A stretch of DNA of 64,000 bases from Motiliproteus sp965230185 (GTDB lineage: Bacteria > Pseudomonadota > Gammaproteobacteria > Pseudomonadales > Balneatricaceae): the NCBI GenBank assembly GCA_965230185.1, contig OZ245995.1, positions 4,526,001 through 4,590,000 on the forward strand. Direction: 5' to 3'. The translations under genes and the position numbers were made by a program. Within the stretch, counting starts at the first letter, position 1; every line of letters starts with the position of its first letter. Under the pieces are notes generated by a model. It saw only the letters and a list, made by a program, of their open reading frames with translations. It did no database searches and was not told the origin of the DNA. Shown here in pieces: positions 9,266-17,377 of the stretch.

Positions 9266-10330
9266 TTAGATGGTGTTACGAGTACCATCCCACTCACCCA
9301 GCTCTTCCTCTTTGGTGTCACCGGCACCGTCGACGATGGCCACCAGATTGACCTGATCGGTGGTGTTGAAGTCAGTACCCGCCGCCGGGGTCGCAGGCAC
9401 AGTACCGATCTCGAACAGAGCGACGAAACGGCCGTACTGAGTTTCAGAAACATGACGGTAAACCGGTACGGTAGTCATACCGCCCAGCTCGTTGGCGTTG
9501 AACAGGTTGGAGGACGGACCAAGACCAACGACCATCAGCACGGGCGCACCTGCCACACCGGCAGTGATGTCAGTGCCATCGGTGGCAATGGTTGTCGCAT
9601 CCCACTGAGTACCATCACCACCCAGTACACGCTCGTACCCACCGGTCCAGATGGCCACACGGTCAGTAGCCGCCAGGGTCACATCGATACCACAACCGTT
9701 GGCTTCGTTGCTCATAAAGATATTGTTGGCAACGACGGCGTTTGAACGACTGGCAATGGTCGCCTGCAGCGTTGCGGATGCGCAGTCTGTAGTGGTCCCG
9801 TCACCATCCAGATCGGCGCTGGCGCGATCTTCATTGCTGATATACATCATACTGGTGATGCCGATATCATTCAGACCACCCAGCACACCAGCATTCAACT
9901 CAACGGTAGACAAACTGTCTTCGAAACCCAGCACAGAGGTCGGAGCACCCAGCGCACCGCCGGCGAAGGCGTTGGCCGTAGAAACAGTCGCGGCATCCGC
10001 GCGCTCCAGCAGGGAGTCGAATCGGTTGGGGTATTCGTTCTTATTCAGTACCCGGAAGGTACGAATACCCTTGTTCAGCTCATCCATCATGGCGACGTGA
10101 GCCGCAGCGGAGGCCCGGGCATCGGTGTCCTGCAGAGCGATGGCGGCGGTACCGGCGATAGCCGCCAGGATAGCCACAACAACCAACAGCTCAAGCAGGG
10201 TGAAACCGCCCTGTTTGGCTTTCAGCTTGCGAAACTTGGCGCGCAGCTCGGCATCGTTGATTTCGTTTTCGTTAACCTGCTCGAAACGAGCCATCAGTGC
10301 TTCACGCTTTTTCAGAAGATCTTTCAGCAT
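9266..10330 (-). CDS. Large type IV pilin with a 42-residue charged leader (candidate major subunit)
   Basis: A 354-aa prepilin. The class III motif KQGGFTLLELLVVVAIL puts cleavage after Gly42. The leader is long and highly charged (starts MLKDLLKKREALMARF), unlike the 5-10 residues of T4aP or even the 15-30 of T4bP. The mature domain of about 312 residues is rich in Ala, Thr and Asp, with a DLDGDGTTTD segment that could bind calcium. It has its own long upstream region and a terminator behind it, which argues for the major subunit. An AGGA ribosome site precedes the ATG by about 8 nt. An MSHA-like or T2SS-like pilin are alternatives. Confidence 0.8.
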   Translation of the reverse strand: MLKDLLKKREALMARFEQVNENEINDAELRAKFRKLKAKQGGFTLLELLVVVAILAAIAGTAAIALQDTDARASAAAHVAMMDELNKGIRTFRVLNKNEYPNRFDSLLERADAATVSTANAFAGGALGAPTSVLGFEDSLSTVELNAGVLGGLNDIGITSMMYISNEDRASADLDGDGTTTDCASATLQATIASRSNAVVANNIFMSNEANGCGIDVTLAATDRVAIWTGGYERVLGGDGTQWDATTIATDGTDITAGVAGAPVLMVVGLGPSSNLFNANELGGMTTVPVYRHVSETQYGRFVALFEIGTVPATPAAGTDFNTTDQVNLVAIVDGAGDTKEEELGEWDGTRNTI

Positions 10331-10591
10331 TACAAAATTCCTAAGTTCTAAATCGAATATGGGTCAAGACTGTGTAATGCAAGCAGCAGACTTCCCCCAC
10401 GGAAGCTGTGACAACCTGCCCAGTCGGTTTAGAACGCATCCCTTGGTGCCACGACAATCATGTTGTCGAAACGAGGCGCATCCACCTCACACCCTTTCAG
10501 AGTAAATCCTTTTACTCCTACACGGCCCGTTGAAAAGCAGTTCTCGCCACTTCTCCAAAGCCCCTTGCCTGCCTGAACGCCCCCAGAGCGC

Positions 10592-10888
10592 TCAGGCCAG
10601 CAAATCTTTTTTCAGCCACGCCTTGATCGGCGATTCACTGGCCAGCGCATTGTCGCAATCAAGGACAAAGCGATACTGCTTACCACAATGAATAATCACC
10701 TCTTTCTGACCCCGGCGCATAATCCGCATCTCAAGGCGAATATCCCCGAAACCGTCATGCTCAAACAGATCCCCATAGAGATCGATCAGCCGCTCCAGCA
10801 CTGCCCGATGCTGCTCCTGCTTATTCAGCCGGCCACCGGTCACACTGCGCTGTTCGGATACAGTTTCGGATACCTGGCTCATTGACAA
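10592..10888 (-). CDS. Small conserved-looking protein, function unknown
   Basis: A 98-aa soluble protein with no signal peptide. The N-terminus is polar and likely disordered (to about residue 25). The rest looks like one alpha/beta domain (LIDLYGDLFEHDGFGDIRLE, then KEVIIHCGKQYRFVLDCDN). I do not recognise the family. A good AAGGA ribosome site lies about 9 nt before ATG. The promoter region carries a Fur-like 15-mer at 10912-10926. It sits between the lipoprotein and pilin genes on the same strand, but 270-bp spacers on both sides suggest it is its own transcription unit. A role in the filament or in iron response cannot be decided. Confidence 0.65.
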   Translation of the reverse strand: MSMSQVSETVSEQRSVTGGRLNKQEQHRAVLERLIDLYGDLFEHDGFGDIRLEMRIMRRGQKEVIIHCGKQYRFVLDCDNALASESPIKAWLKKDLLA

Positions 10889-10911
10889 TCATTCCTTGCA
10901 AGATCATTAAG

Positions 10912-10926
10912 TGCGAATCATTTTCA
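10912..10926 (-). promoter_or_regulatory. Fur-like operator upstream of the 98-aa gene
   Basis: On the minus strand TGAAAATGATTCGCA matches the 7-1-7 Fur inverted repeat TGATAATnATTATCA at 11 of 14 positions. A possible -35 (TTGACT) lies about 17 nt upstream, so the site would cover the -10 region. Confidence 0.5.
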
Positions 10927-11109
10927 TTTAGATTTAGATTACAGTCAAGCGCTTTGTTGAAATTTTTATTAAAAAATTCGAGATGGGCACTGAAGATGAT
11001 AAAGACCCCACACAGCCCGCTTTTCCGATGGAAAACAGGCGCTCGGAGCTGGCAGCCAATAGTCTTTTCAGCCGGCCCAACGGGTATGCCGGGACCACCG
11101 TTGAGGCGC

Positions 11110-11173
11110 TGCCTCAGGGTTCAACTGCCTCAGGGTTCAACTGCCTCAGGGTTCAACTGCCTCAGGGCTCAAA
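11110..11173. repeat. 16-bp tandem repeat, four copies
   Basis: Three perfect copies of TGCCTCAGGGTTCAAC begin at 11110, 11126 and 11142. A fourth, slightly altered copy starts at 11158 and contains the stop codon of the small lipoprotein gene. On the coding strand each unit carries TTGAACCCTGA, so each repeat duplicates the sense codons and stop of the gene end. Replication slippage at the gene's 3' end is the likely origin. Confidence 0.9.
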
Positions 11174-11398
11174 CTGCAGAAAGTAGCCCGACCGCACCGG
11201 CCGACCCGACACCAGCGGGCCTTCGTAAACAAAAAGCTGCATTCCCGCCGGCAGATCCACAGCCACCTCCGGCGGCGTGCCAGCCTGCTCCCGGACTACA
11301 GCTCCCTGCTGCGAGGCTTCAGGGACAACCCCCTGCTGAAGACAGCCCGTCAGCAGACTCACCGAAATCCACACCCCAAAACTGACCGCCCTGTTCAT
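11162..11398 (-). CDS. Small lipoprotein linked to the secretin
   Basis: A 78-aa protein with a signal peptide ending in lipobox SLLTGC, so Cys19 should be lipidated. The mature 60 residues are mostly polar and end in GYFLQFEP. Its ATG overlaps the secretin stop (ATGA), so the two are translationally coupled. By position and type it may be a pilotin-like partner that carries the secretin to the outer membrane, although known pilotins (PilF, GspS) are larger. No family was recognised. Confidence 0.65.
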   Translation of the reverse strand: MNRAVSFGVWISVSLLTGCLQQGVVPEASQQGAVVREQAGTPPEVAVDLPAGMQLFVYEGPLVSGRPVRSGYFLQFEP

Positions 11399-13569
11399 TG
11401 CTGAGCCCCCCTCTGGTTAAACTGACGCACCGCCCGCTCAAAGGGCTGGGAAGTAAGCAGATACAGCCGGGTACTGTCCCGGCCCTGACCAAAAGGAGAC
11501 AACCGCGCCTCATCCACCGCCGAGGCCAGCCAGGGCCCGGGAAGCACTCGCAGGTCCACCGTTTTCTCCGTCCCGGAGCGGTTATGCAGCTGCAGCGAGG
11601 TGATATAGAGACCATCCCGACTCCAGCCAGTCACCGGCCAGACACTGAGGCCATCTTCGGCTAACAACTCAGACAGCGGCGCCTGACTGACCGGCTCGGC
11701 CTGCACCCTCAGCCCGGCGGGTTGTTTCTGCCCCCGGGCGGCACGCATGGCGAACTGAGTCAGCTCGACATAGTCCAGTGGCGAGAAGCGACGAGACGCG
11801 GCAGAACCGTCCGCCACCTCCGAGTAATGATCGTAATCAAACTCCTGAATTTCCTTCGATTTCGCAGCCGATTCCGAGGGGTTCATCAGAATATGGGGGG
11901 TAATCAGCATCACGTACTGAGACTCCACATCCTCAGTACTTTCCGACCGGAACAGCTCACCCAGAAACGGCAGATCACCCAACAAAGGTACTGCCGTCTG
12001 GTTCTCTTTCTGAGTATCCTGAATCATGCCGCCCAGGGCGATGGTATAGCCATCCTTAGCCACCACGACGGTCTTGATATTGGCCTCTTCCACCGAATCC
12101 AGCGCAAAGCTGCGGATCTCGCCGGTGGCGTTATCGAACACCGGAAAACTGAGCCCACCCCGATTGACGGTGGAGGAATCCTGAAGAATATCAATGGTTA
12201 CGGTTCGGTCGGCATTGATACTGGGTAACAGCACCAGGGTATTACCCACCTTGCGACGCTCCGTCTCCAGAGTCTGGGTGGTAACCGAGTTACGGTCACC
12301 GTTTTCATTGGCATTGGAGAATTCAGTATCCGCTTCCAGCCCGGTGGCGATCACCGCCTCCTCACCGATAAACAACTTAGCGGGACGATTGTTGGAAGCC
12401 AGGATCAGTGGCTTGGCAACGACTTCAGCCTGGTTATTTTTTTCCAGCAGAGACACACGCAGATTAACGTACTTACTGAAAAACTCGTAAAACCCCCCAT
12501 CCAGGGAGTTAAAGCCAAAAGTAGTGACATCATTACCACGCAACTGCTCCAGCTGACGCTCCAGCGTACTCAGCGCGCTACTACCCAGCGTAGTGGTCCG
12601 GGATCCGGTGGTGGTTGTGGTACCGTCTTCGTTATTAGTGGTTGTCAGATTGAGCTCGCCAGTGGCACCGGAAACATTTGATGCATCATTAAAACTGAGG
12701 CTGAAATCCTGATCGTAGCTGTCACCCACATCGATCCTGACGATCTTCATCTCCAGCAGCACCTGAGGCGTTGGCCGATCACTCTCCCTGACCAGTTGCT
12801 CGATCTCCGCCATTGCATTCTCGTCGCTGGTTCTGACAAACAGCAGGTTATGCAGGCGATTAGTAGTGACGAAGATCGGGGTCTTTGAACCGATCAGCTC
12901 ACCCGCCCGATCGGCATCCACCGCCTCCCGCCCCCCCAGATTTCGCAGAGCAGCACCACCGATAGCCTCGACTCCAGCCTCTTCCTGCTGTTGATCGTCA
13001 TCAGAGAACCGATCAACATCTTTAACCCCGAACTCATCCTCGCCATCGTCACTGTCGCTCTGGTCGCGGACCACGGTGGCATCTTCCACCTTATCGAAAC
13101 CCAGCCCGGAAAAGTCATCATTTTCCTCCTGCAACGACAGCCTGACACGCTCCCCGAACAGACTCTGAATGGTCAGCGCAGCGGTTTTGACATTCTGATG
13201 ACGCAGGGTAAAACTACGAATGATATCGTCACGGAAGATCACGATATCGCCCTTATACTGATCCTCGGTCATGATCAGGTAGCTGTTGCCAGCCTTGTTG
13301 TAGCGATACCAGAGACCACTGACCCGGGACAGCATATCGACCGCATTGCGCAGATCGATATTCTGCAGCATCAGCGATACCCGCTCGTCGCCGGCCTCTC
13401 TGGTCGCCGCCACGTTAGCCCCGGTCATCGTCGCCAGAATACGGGCAGCGTCCCCGACCTCGGCATCCTTAAATTCCACGAATTCTATACGGGACGACGC
13501 CTGAACGGCGCCGGTCTGAATCACCAGCAGCCCGAGCAGCAACACCCCGACCCGAATCAACTTCTCCAT
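11395..13569 (-). CDS. Outer-membrane secretin (PilQ/GspD/MshL type) with acidic insert and C-terminal extension
   Basis: A 724-aa secretin with a signal peptide (about 1-24). N0/STN-like and N1 domains cover about 28-145 and 228-280. An Asp/Glu-rich insert lies between them (about 148-200, including DQSDSDDGEDEF). The beta-barrel domain ends with the secretin signature VPLLGDLPFLGELFRS (527-542) and VMLITPHIL (553-561). About 160 residues follow the signature, longer than the usual S-domain. Their second half (GLYITSLQLHNRSG, STRLYLLTSQPFERAV) resembles, by eye, the C-terminal part of conjugative DUF3438 proteins. It forms the outer-membrane pore for the filament. Confidence 0.88.
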   Translation of the reverse strand: MEKLIRVGVLLLGLLVIQTGAVQASSRIEFVEFKDAEVGDAARILATMTGANVAATREAGDERVSLMLQNIDLRNAVDMLSRVSGLWYRYNKAGNSYLIMTEDQYKGDIVIFRDDIIRSFTLRHQNVKTAALTIQSLFGERVRLSLQEENDDFSGLGFDKVEDATVVRDQSDSDDGEDEFGVKDVDRFSDDDQQQEEAGVEAIGGAALRNLGGREAVDADRAGELIGSKTPIFVTTNRLHNLLFVRTSDENAMAEIEQLVRESDRPTPQVLLEMKIVRIDVGDSYDQDFSLSFNDASNVSGATGELNLTTTNNEDGTTTTTGSRTTTLGSSALSTLERQLEQLRGNDVTTFGFNSLDGGFYEFFSKYVNLRVSLLEKNNQAEVVAKPLILASNNRPAKLFIGEEAVIATGLEADTEFSNANENGDRNSVTTQTLETERRKVGNTLVLLPSINADRTVTIDILQDSSTVNRGGLSFPVFDNATGEIRSFALDSVEEANIKTVVVAKDGYTIALGGMIQDTQKENQTAVPLLGDLPFLGELFRSESTEDVESQYVMLITPHILMNPSESAAKSKEIQEFDYDHYSEVADGSAASRRFSPLDYVELTQFAMRAARGQKQPAGLRVQAEPVSQAPLSELLAEDGLSVWPVTGWSRDGLYITSLQLHNRSGTEKTVDLRVLPGPWLASAVDEARLSPFGQGRDSTRLYLLTSQPFERAVRQFNQRGAQQ

Positions 13570-14198
13570 TACTGCACCACCAGCTTTTCACCCAGACTGC
13601 CGACCTCGACGATCAGGTTCAGCGCATTAATCTCGACCACCCTCAGTACCGTATCGCTGCCCAGCTGCTGCAAACCGACCTTGTCACCTTCACGCACGAT
13701 AAAGGCACCGATCCCTTCAATATCCAGCAGACCCGCCCTGCCTGTCCCGGTCTGCAGGTAGCCGCGAAAATTCATAAAAGGCAGACCACCACGAGCCGGA
13801 ACGTTTTCCGGTGGCACCTCAACCCCCAGCGCCTTACGATCAAGGAATTCCTCCGCCGAGCGCGGCATAAACCGAGCCTGCTGCGGCTCTTCTACCGCCA
13901 CCGGCTCGGGCGGGGGCGCTGTATATTCAGTGGCAGCAAACGGATCGCGCGGTTTACGTTTCAGCCGCTTATCCAGCTGACGATTAACCTCTTCATAGTA
14001 ATTCTGCAGCGTCTGCAGGTTCCGGCCCAGGTCGGTACTGTTTATGGCAGTCCTGACCCGATCAGCCTCGGACGAGACAGCCCCTCCCTGCGCCACTACT
14101 GACAGCGACGCCGACATCAGCGCAACAGCAACAACAAATTTCAGCAGGACCGATTTCAGCACAAGCCACCCCAGAAGCCAGACAATGAACCGGGGCAT
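13569..14198 (-). CDS. PilP/GspC-like periplasmic protein
   Basis: A 209-aa protein. The longer frame to 14225 would begin with TTG, so I chose the ATG at 14198, which gives a clean hydrophobic N-terminus (FIVWLLGWLVLKSVLLKFVVAVALM). A coiled coil (about 45-65), a proline-rich linker and a C-terminal small beta domain follow; GLPFMNFRGYLQ and VREGDKVGLQQ read like the HR/PDZ-less domain of PilP and GspC. The family docks the inner-membrane complex onto the secretin. It is the first gene of the minus-strand run, and its stop overlaps the secretin start (TAATG). Confidence 0.7.
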   Translation of the reverse strand: MPRFIVWLLGWLVLKSVLLKFVVAVALMSASLSVVAQGGAVSSEADRVRTAINSTDLGRNLQTLQNYYEEVNRQLDKRLKRKPRDPFAATEYTAPPPEPVAVEEPQQARFMPRSAEEFLDRKALGVEVPPENVPARGGLPFMNFRGYLQTGTGRAGLLDIEGIGAFIVREGDKVGLQQLGSDTVLRVVEINALNLIVEVGSLGEKLVVQ

Positions 14199-14229
14199 TC
14201 TATGCCGGTCAGCCGATGAAAACAATATT

Positions 14230-14248
14230 GATAATCGTTCTTATTATC
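14230..14248. promoter_or_regulatory. Fur-like box near the filament operon start
   Basis: GATAATCGTTCTTATTATC matches the 19-bp Fur consensus at about 14 positions, with both outer arms intact (GATAAT and TTATC). It lies 32 bp upstream of the PilP-like ATG and 160 bp from the divergent heme-protein gene, so it is better placed to act on the filament transcript. Confidence 0.55.
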
Positions 14249-14322
14249 TTTAAGTATTTGTAATATTCATTGTCACAGAAATAAAACCTGCCCGATCCTT
14301 CCAGCCTTTCTACATCAAAATA

Positions 14323-14355
14323 GATATTGATAATTATTATCACTACGACTAGTAT
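14323..14355 (+). promoter_or_regulatory. Promoter with overlapping Fur box for the iron region
   Basis: GATATTGATAATTATTATC (14323-14341) matches the Fur 19-mer at 17 of 19 positions. It overlaps a promoter with -35 TTGATA (14327-14332), a 17-nt spacer and -10 TAGTAT (14350-14355). Fur-Fe(II) binding would block polymerase, so the downstream heme-protein gene should be induced by iron limitation. Confidence 0.8.
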
Positions 14356-14391
14356 TCCGCGCCAATCTTAACTCACTCACCGGGAAGCATC

Positions 14392-15447
14392 ATGAAAAAA
14401 GCTGTGGCTCTGTGCAGTATCACTGCCATTACTCTTACCTCCCCGCTGGCGCACTCAGCCGTCGCCACCCTGGAATCGGCACGGGTCGGCACCCCCGTTA
14501 CCATCGACGGCAGCGCCGATGGTATCTGGGACCAGGCGAAACCGATCACCGTTGTCCTCGATGAACTTCCTTACAAGCCGGACAACGGCTATGAAGGCAT
14601 GCAAAAAACCGATGTTGAGATGCGCTCAGCCTATGACGATGAGCATGTCTACTTTCTGATGCGCTGGAAGGACCCCACACTCAGCCTGCACCGCTACCCC
14701 TGGATTAAGCAGGAGGATGGCAGCTGGAAAAGCATGGTGAACAAGGACCATACCAAACACGAGAACACCTACTACGAAGACAAGGCGTCACTGTTCTGGA
14801 ACATCAGGTCCAAAGGTTTTCAGAAGAAGGGCTGCGACAAGTCCTGCCACATGCCTGATGACGACGGCTTGCTGGAAGGTATCAGGGACACCTCTGCCGG
14901 TCGTCACTACACCTCGGTAGAGGGTGAGACTGTTGATATGTGGCACTGGAAGAGCGCCCGGACCAACGTCAACTACCAGATGGATGACCAGTATGTTGAC
15001 CACGCCCGGAATGAAAGTAAGGAGTGGGGACGCCACAGCGATCCTAAGACCGGCGGCGGCTACTACTACAACAAGGAGAAAGACCGCAGTACTCCGGTCT
15101 GGATGAACAGAACACCATCAGCGGAACACACCTACTGGGTTAAAGAAGAACTGAAGGTTCCCTTCAAAGACGAGGGCTTTAAGCCGGGCGATATCGTTGG
15201 CGGCCACGTAACCGGTCCCCTTGAAGGTCCTCGTGCCGACATTATCGCCCGCGGCGAGCACAAGGACGGCTACTGGACCCTGGAGATCAAGCGTAAGCTG
15301 GTTACCAACCATCCAGAGAGCAAGCTCCATGACGTTCAGTTCAATGATCTGGATAAAGCCTACTACTTCGGCGTAGCGGTATTCGATAACGCTCAGATCA
15401 ACCATCTGCAGCACACCAAGTCCTACAAGATGGTCTTCAGGAAGTAA
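14392..15447 (+). CDS. Periplasmic ethylbenzene-dehydrogenase-type heme protein
   Basis: A 351-aa exported protein with a signal peptide ending near residue 22 (AHSA). It resembles the EB_dh heme-binding domain: ITIDGSADGIWDQAKP start, YDDEHVYFLMRWKDPT strand pattern and a C-terminal DLDKAYYFGVAVFDN stretch. An additional CDKSCH (148-153, CX3CH) could bind heme covalently in a variant c-type manner. It lies directly behind a Fur-box promoter and just before the ferric-reductase gene, with a terminator between them. A role in periplasmic electron transfer to iron is likely but inferred. Confidence 0.8.
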   Translation: MKKAVALCSITAITLTSPLAHSAVATLESARVGTPVTIDGSADGIWDQAKPITVVLDELPYKPDNGYEGMQKTDVEMRSAYDDEHVYFLMRWKDPTLSLHRYPWIKQEDGSWKSMVNKDHTKHENTYYEDKASLFWNIRSKGFQKKGCDKSCHMPDDDGLLEGIRDTSAGRHYTSVEGETVDMWHWKSARTNVNYQMDDQYVDHARNESKEWGRHSDPKTGGGYYYNKEKDRSTPVWMNRTPSAEHTYWVKEELKVPFKDEGFKPGDIVGGHVTGPLEGPRADIIARGEHKDGYWTLEIKRKLVTNHPESKLHDVQFNDLDKAYYFGVAVFDNAQINHLQHTKSYKMVFRK

Positions 15448-15456
15448 GCAGCACCA

Positions 15457-15491
15457 GGGCCCCTTCCTTATCGGGAGGGGCCGCTTTTTTT
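15457..15491 (+). terminator. Intrinsic terminator
   Basis: The stem GGCCCCT/AGGGGCC is followed by GCTTTTTTT just after the heme-protein stop. Read-through would be needed to reach the next gene from the Fur-box promoter. Confidence 0.75.
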
Positions 15492-15510
15492 CGACCCGGG
15501 GTAATGCGAT

Positions 15511-17226
15511 ATGAGTGATTCCACCAGTACCCAGCCCTCCTGGGGCAGCTCGGCGCTGTCCGCCACCGGCCGTTGGCTTGCCGGCCACCGCTTATGGTTC
15601 AGAAACCTGCCCTGGCTGACCCTGATTCCGGGCCTGGCGGTCTATCAGTTCTGGATCGGTTTTACCTACAACTCCAATGACACCACCAACATCTACCTGC
15701 AGCTGTCCCGAGCCAGCTCCTACGTGCTGCTGCTGGTACTGGTGGTGCTCTGGTTACCGGTGATGCGTAACGGCTTGTCGGTATTGCGTCGCTCCCGGAT
15801 CGGCGAGTGGCTGCCGATTGAAAATGCCAACGCCCTGCACAAGTGGTTGGGCCATATCTGCATCGTTTTCACCCTGGTTCACGGCAGTCAGTATCTGCTC
15901 TATTTAAACACCCTCAGTGAACCCTTTATAAAGGTGCTGTTTGCTGAGGAATCTGATCTGGAACGCTCCATGCGTACCACCATGTACGAATTCGTCAGTG
16001 AGGATGAATCCATCGATCTGGTGACCGAGTGGATCGCCAGCGGCAGGACCGAGGAGTTCTACAAGGAGCATATATTCCCAGTCATGAAAGAGGACTGTAC
16101 CAAGTGTCACAGTCGCACCTCCACCCAGACCTATGCCATACAGTGGATGCCCCTGACCACCTACGAGGATACTAAATCCCTCAGCTACGAAGGGGAGCTG
16201 TCCCGTCAGTTTCGCATTAATATCAGTGGCCTGATCATGTTTGCACTGTTCCTGGTGGTCTGGTACAGCTCCCTGGAACGCTTCCGTAAACGCCATCACC
16301 ATCACTTCCAGCAACTGCACCTGCTGGGTTACCTGCTGGCGATACTGGGGCTGCTGCATATTCCCAGTCTGGAGTGGATTGTGGCGCCGACGGTAGTGCT
16401 GTTCGTCGAATTCTGCCTATCAAAACGCACCCGAACCTACCCTGAGCAGCCTTCAAAGCTGACTGCCATCAGTGAAGATCTGCTGCGTCTGGAAATAAAA
16501 CGTCCGGACAACCTGAAGATCCGGGCCGGACATTTTGTTGACCTGCGTATCCCGGGACTGTTCGATGAAAACACGATTGATGAAAACAAACGTCGTAAAA
16601 GCACCGTGCTTTGCCGCGAGTGGCACCCGTTCTCGCTGACCGGTTGCCGTAACGACCCGGAGAAGCTGGTGCTGAAGATCCGCGCCATGGGCGACTGGAC
16701 CAATGCGTTGCGGGATAAACTGAATGACTGCGACGAGCACCAGCTCAATGTCGATGTGCGCGGCCCTTATGCCAGCCCGATCACCCACGCCACCCGTCGC
16801 AAGGACTGGCTGATGGTAGCTGGTGGTATCGGCATCACACCGTTCCTCAGCCTGCTGCGGGAACTGAAGCAACAGCCGGCAGAACCCCACCACCTGCATC
16901 TGGTCTGGGTTCTGAGGGAACCGGCGCTGATGCTGTGGATTCGCCCCCTGCTGGAGCGGCTTTGTGAACACAGCAACGTCCGGTGCCACTGGCATTTTTA
17001 CGTTACCGGGGAGCAGCCCCTGGCCGAATCTGAACAGCAGAAGCTACAGGCCATCGGTGATCTGCACCTGCATCGGGAGCGGCCGGACTGGCCACAACTG
17101 ATCTCCGGGATCGCCGCCAGCGGCATCCGGCCGAGCTGCTATGTCTGTGGACCCGACGCCATGGCCCGCCAGGTGAAAAAAGCCTGTCGGAAGCGGGGCT
17201 GGATTGTCCACAAGGAGGAGTTTTAG
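15511..17226 (+). CDS. Ferric-reductase-like flavocytochrome with an added c-type heme motif
   Basis: A 571-aa NOX/FRE-family protein. The membrane part (about 35-300) has helices with His pairs for b-hemes (ALHKWLGHICIVFTLVHG at 108-125; HHHH 262-265 and QLHLLGYLLAILGLLH). A loop between helices (about 135-235) carries CTKCH (196-200), a covalent heme motif not usual in this family. The C-terminal half is a ferredoxin-reductase module: FAD motif HPFSLT (372-377), NAD(P) motif GGIGITP (438-444) and CGPDAM near 546. It likely moves electrons from cytoplasmic NAD(P)H across the membrane to Fe(III), with the extra heme as an exit relay. Confidence 0.85.
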   Translation: MSDSTSTQPSWGSSALSATGRWLAGHRLWFRNLPWLTLIPGLAVYQFWIGFTYNSNDTTNIYLQLSRASSYVLLLVLVVLWLPVMRNGLSVLRRSRIGEWLPIENANALHKWLGHICIVFTLVHGSQYLLYLNTLSEPFIKVLFAEESDLERSMRTTMYEFVSEDESIDLVTEWIASGRTEEFYKEHIFPVMKEDCTKCHSRTSTQTYAIQWMPLTTYEDTKSLSYEGELSRQFRINISGLIMFALFLVVWYSSLERFRKRHHHHFQQLHLLGYLLAILGLLHIPSLEWIVAPTVVLFVEFCLSKRTRTYPEQPSKLTAISEDLLRLEIKRPDNLKIRAGHFVDLRIPGLFDENTIDENKRRKSTVLCREWHPFSLTGCRNDPEKLVLKIRAMGDWTNALRDKLNDCDEHQLNVDVRGPYASPITHATRRKDWLMVAGGIGITPFLSLLRELKQQPAEPHHLHLVWVLREPALMLWIRPLLERLCEHSNVRCHWHFYVTGEQPLAESEQQKLQAIGDLHLHRERPDWPQLISGIAASGIRPSCYVCGPDAMARQVKKACRKRGWIVHKEEF

Positions 17227-17377
17227 TTAACGGATTGCCGTAACAATCGGCGAACCACCGGCCCGCACGGAGCGACCCGGCCGCCTGCCCCTCACCGTCG
17301 AAATTCAGGAAGCCTGTCGCTGCTGCCTGATTTTCGACGGCACCAACCGCAACAGATACCACTTTCAGGAGAAACCG

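Noticed and set aside
10331..10591. Sigma-54 promoter upstream of the large pilin
   Set aside because: TGGCACCAAGGGATGC has the GG and GC elements one base too far apart, so it was not called. A weak sigma-70 candidate (TTGCAT, 17 nt, TATTCG) is no better.
17227..17377. Open frame upstream of DoxX, in frame with it (EACRCCLIFDGTNRNRY segment)
   Set aside because: It contains no ATG, GTG or TTG start in the frame, while the ATG at 17378 has an ideal AGGAG site.
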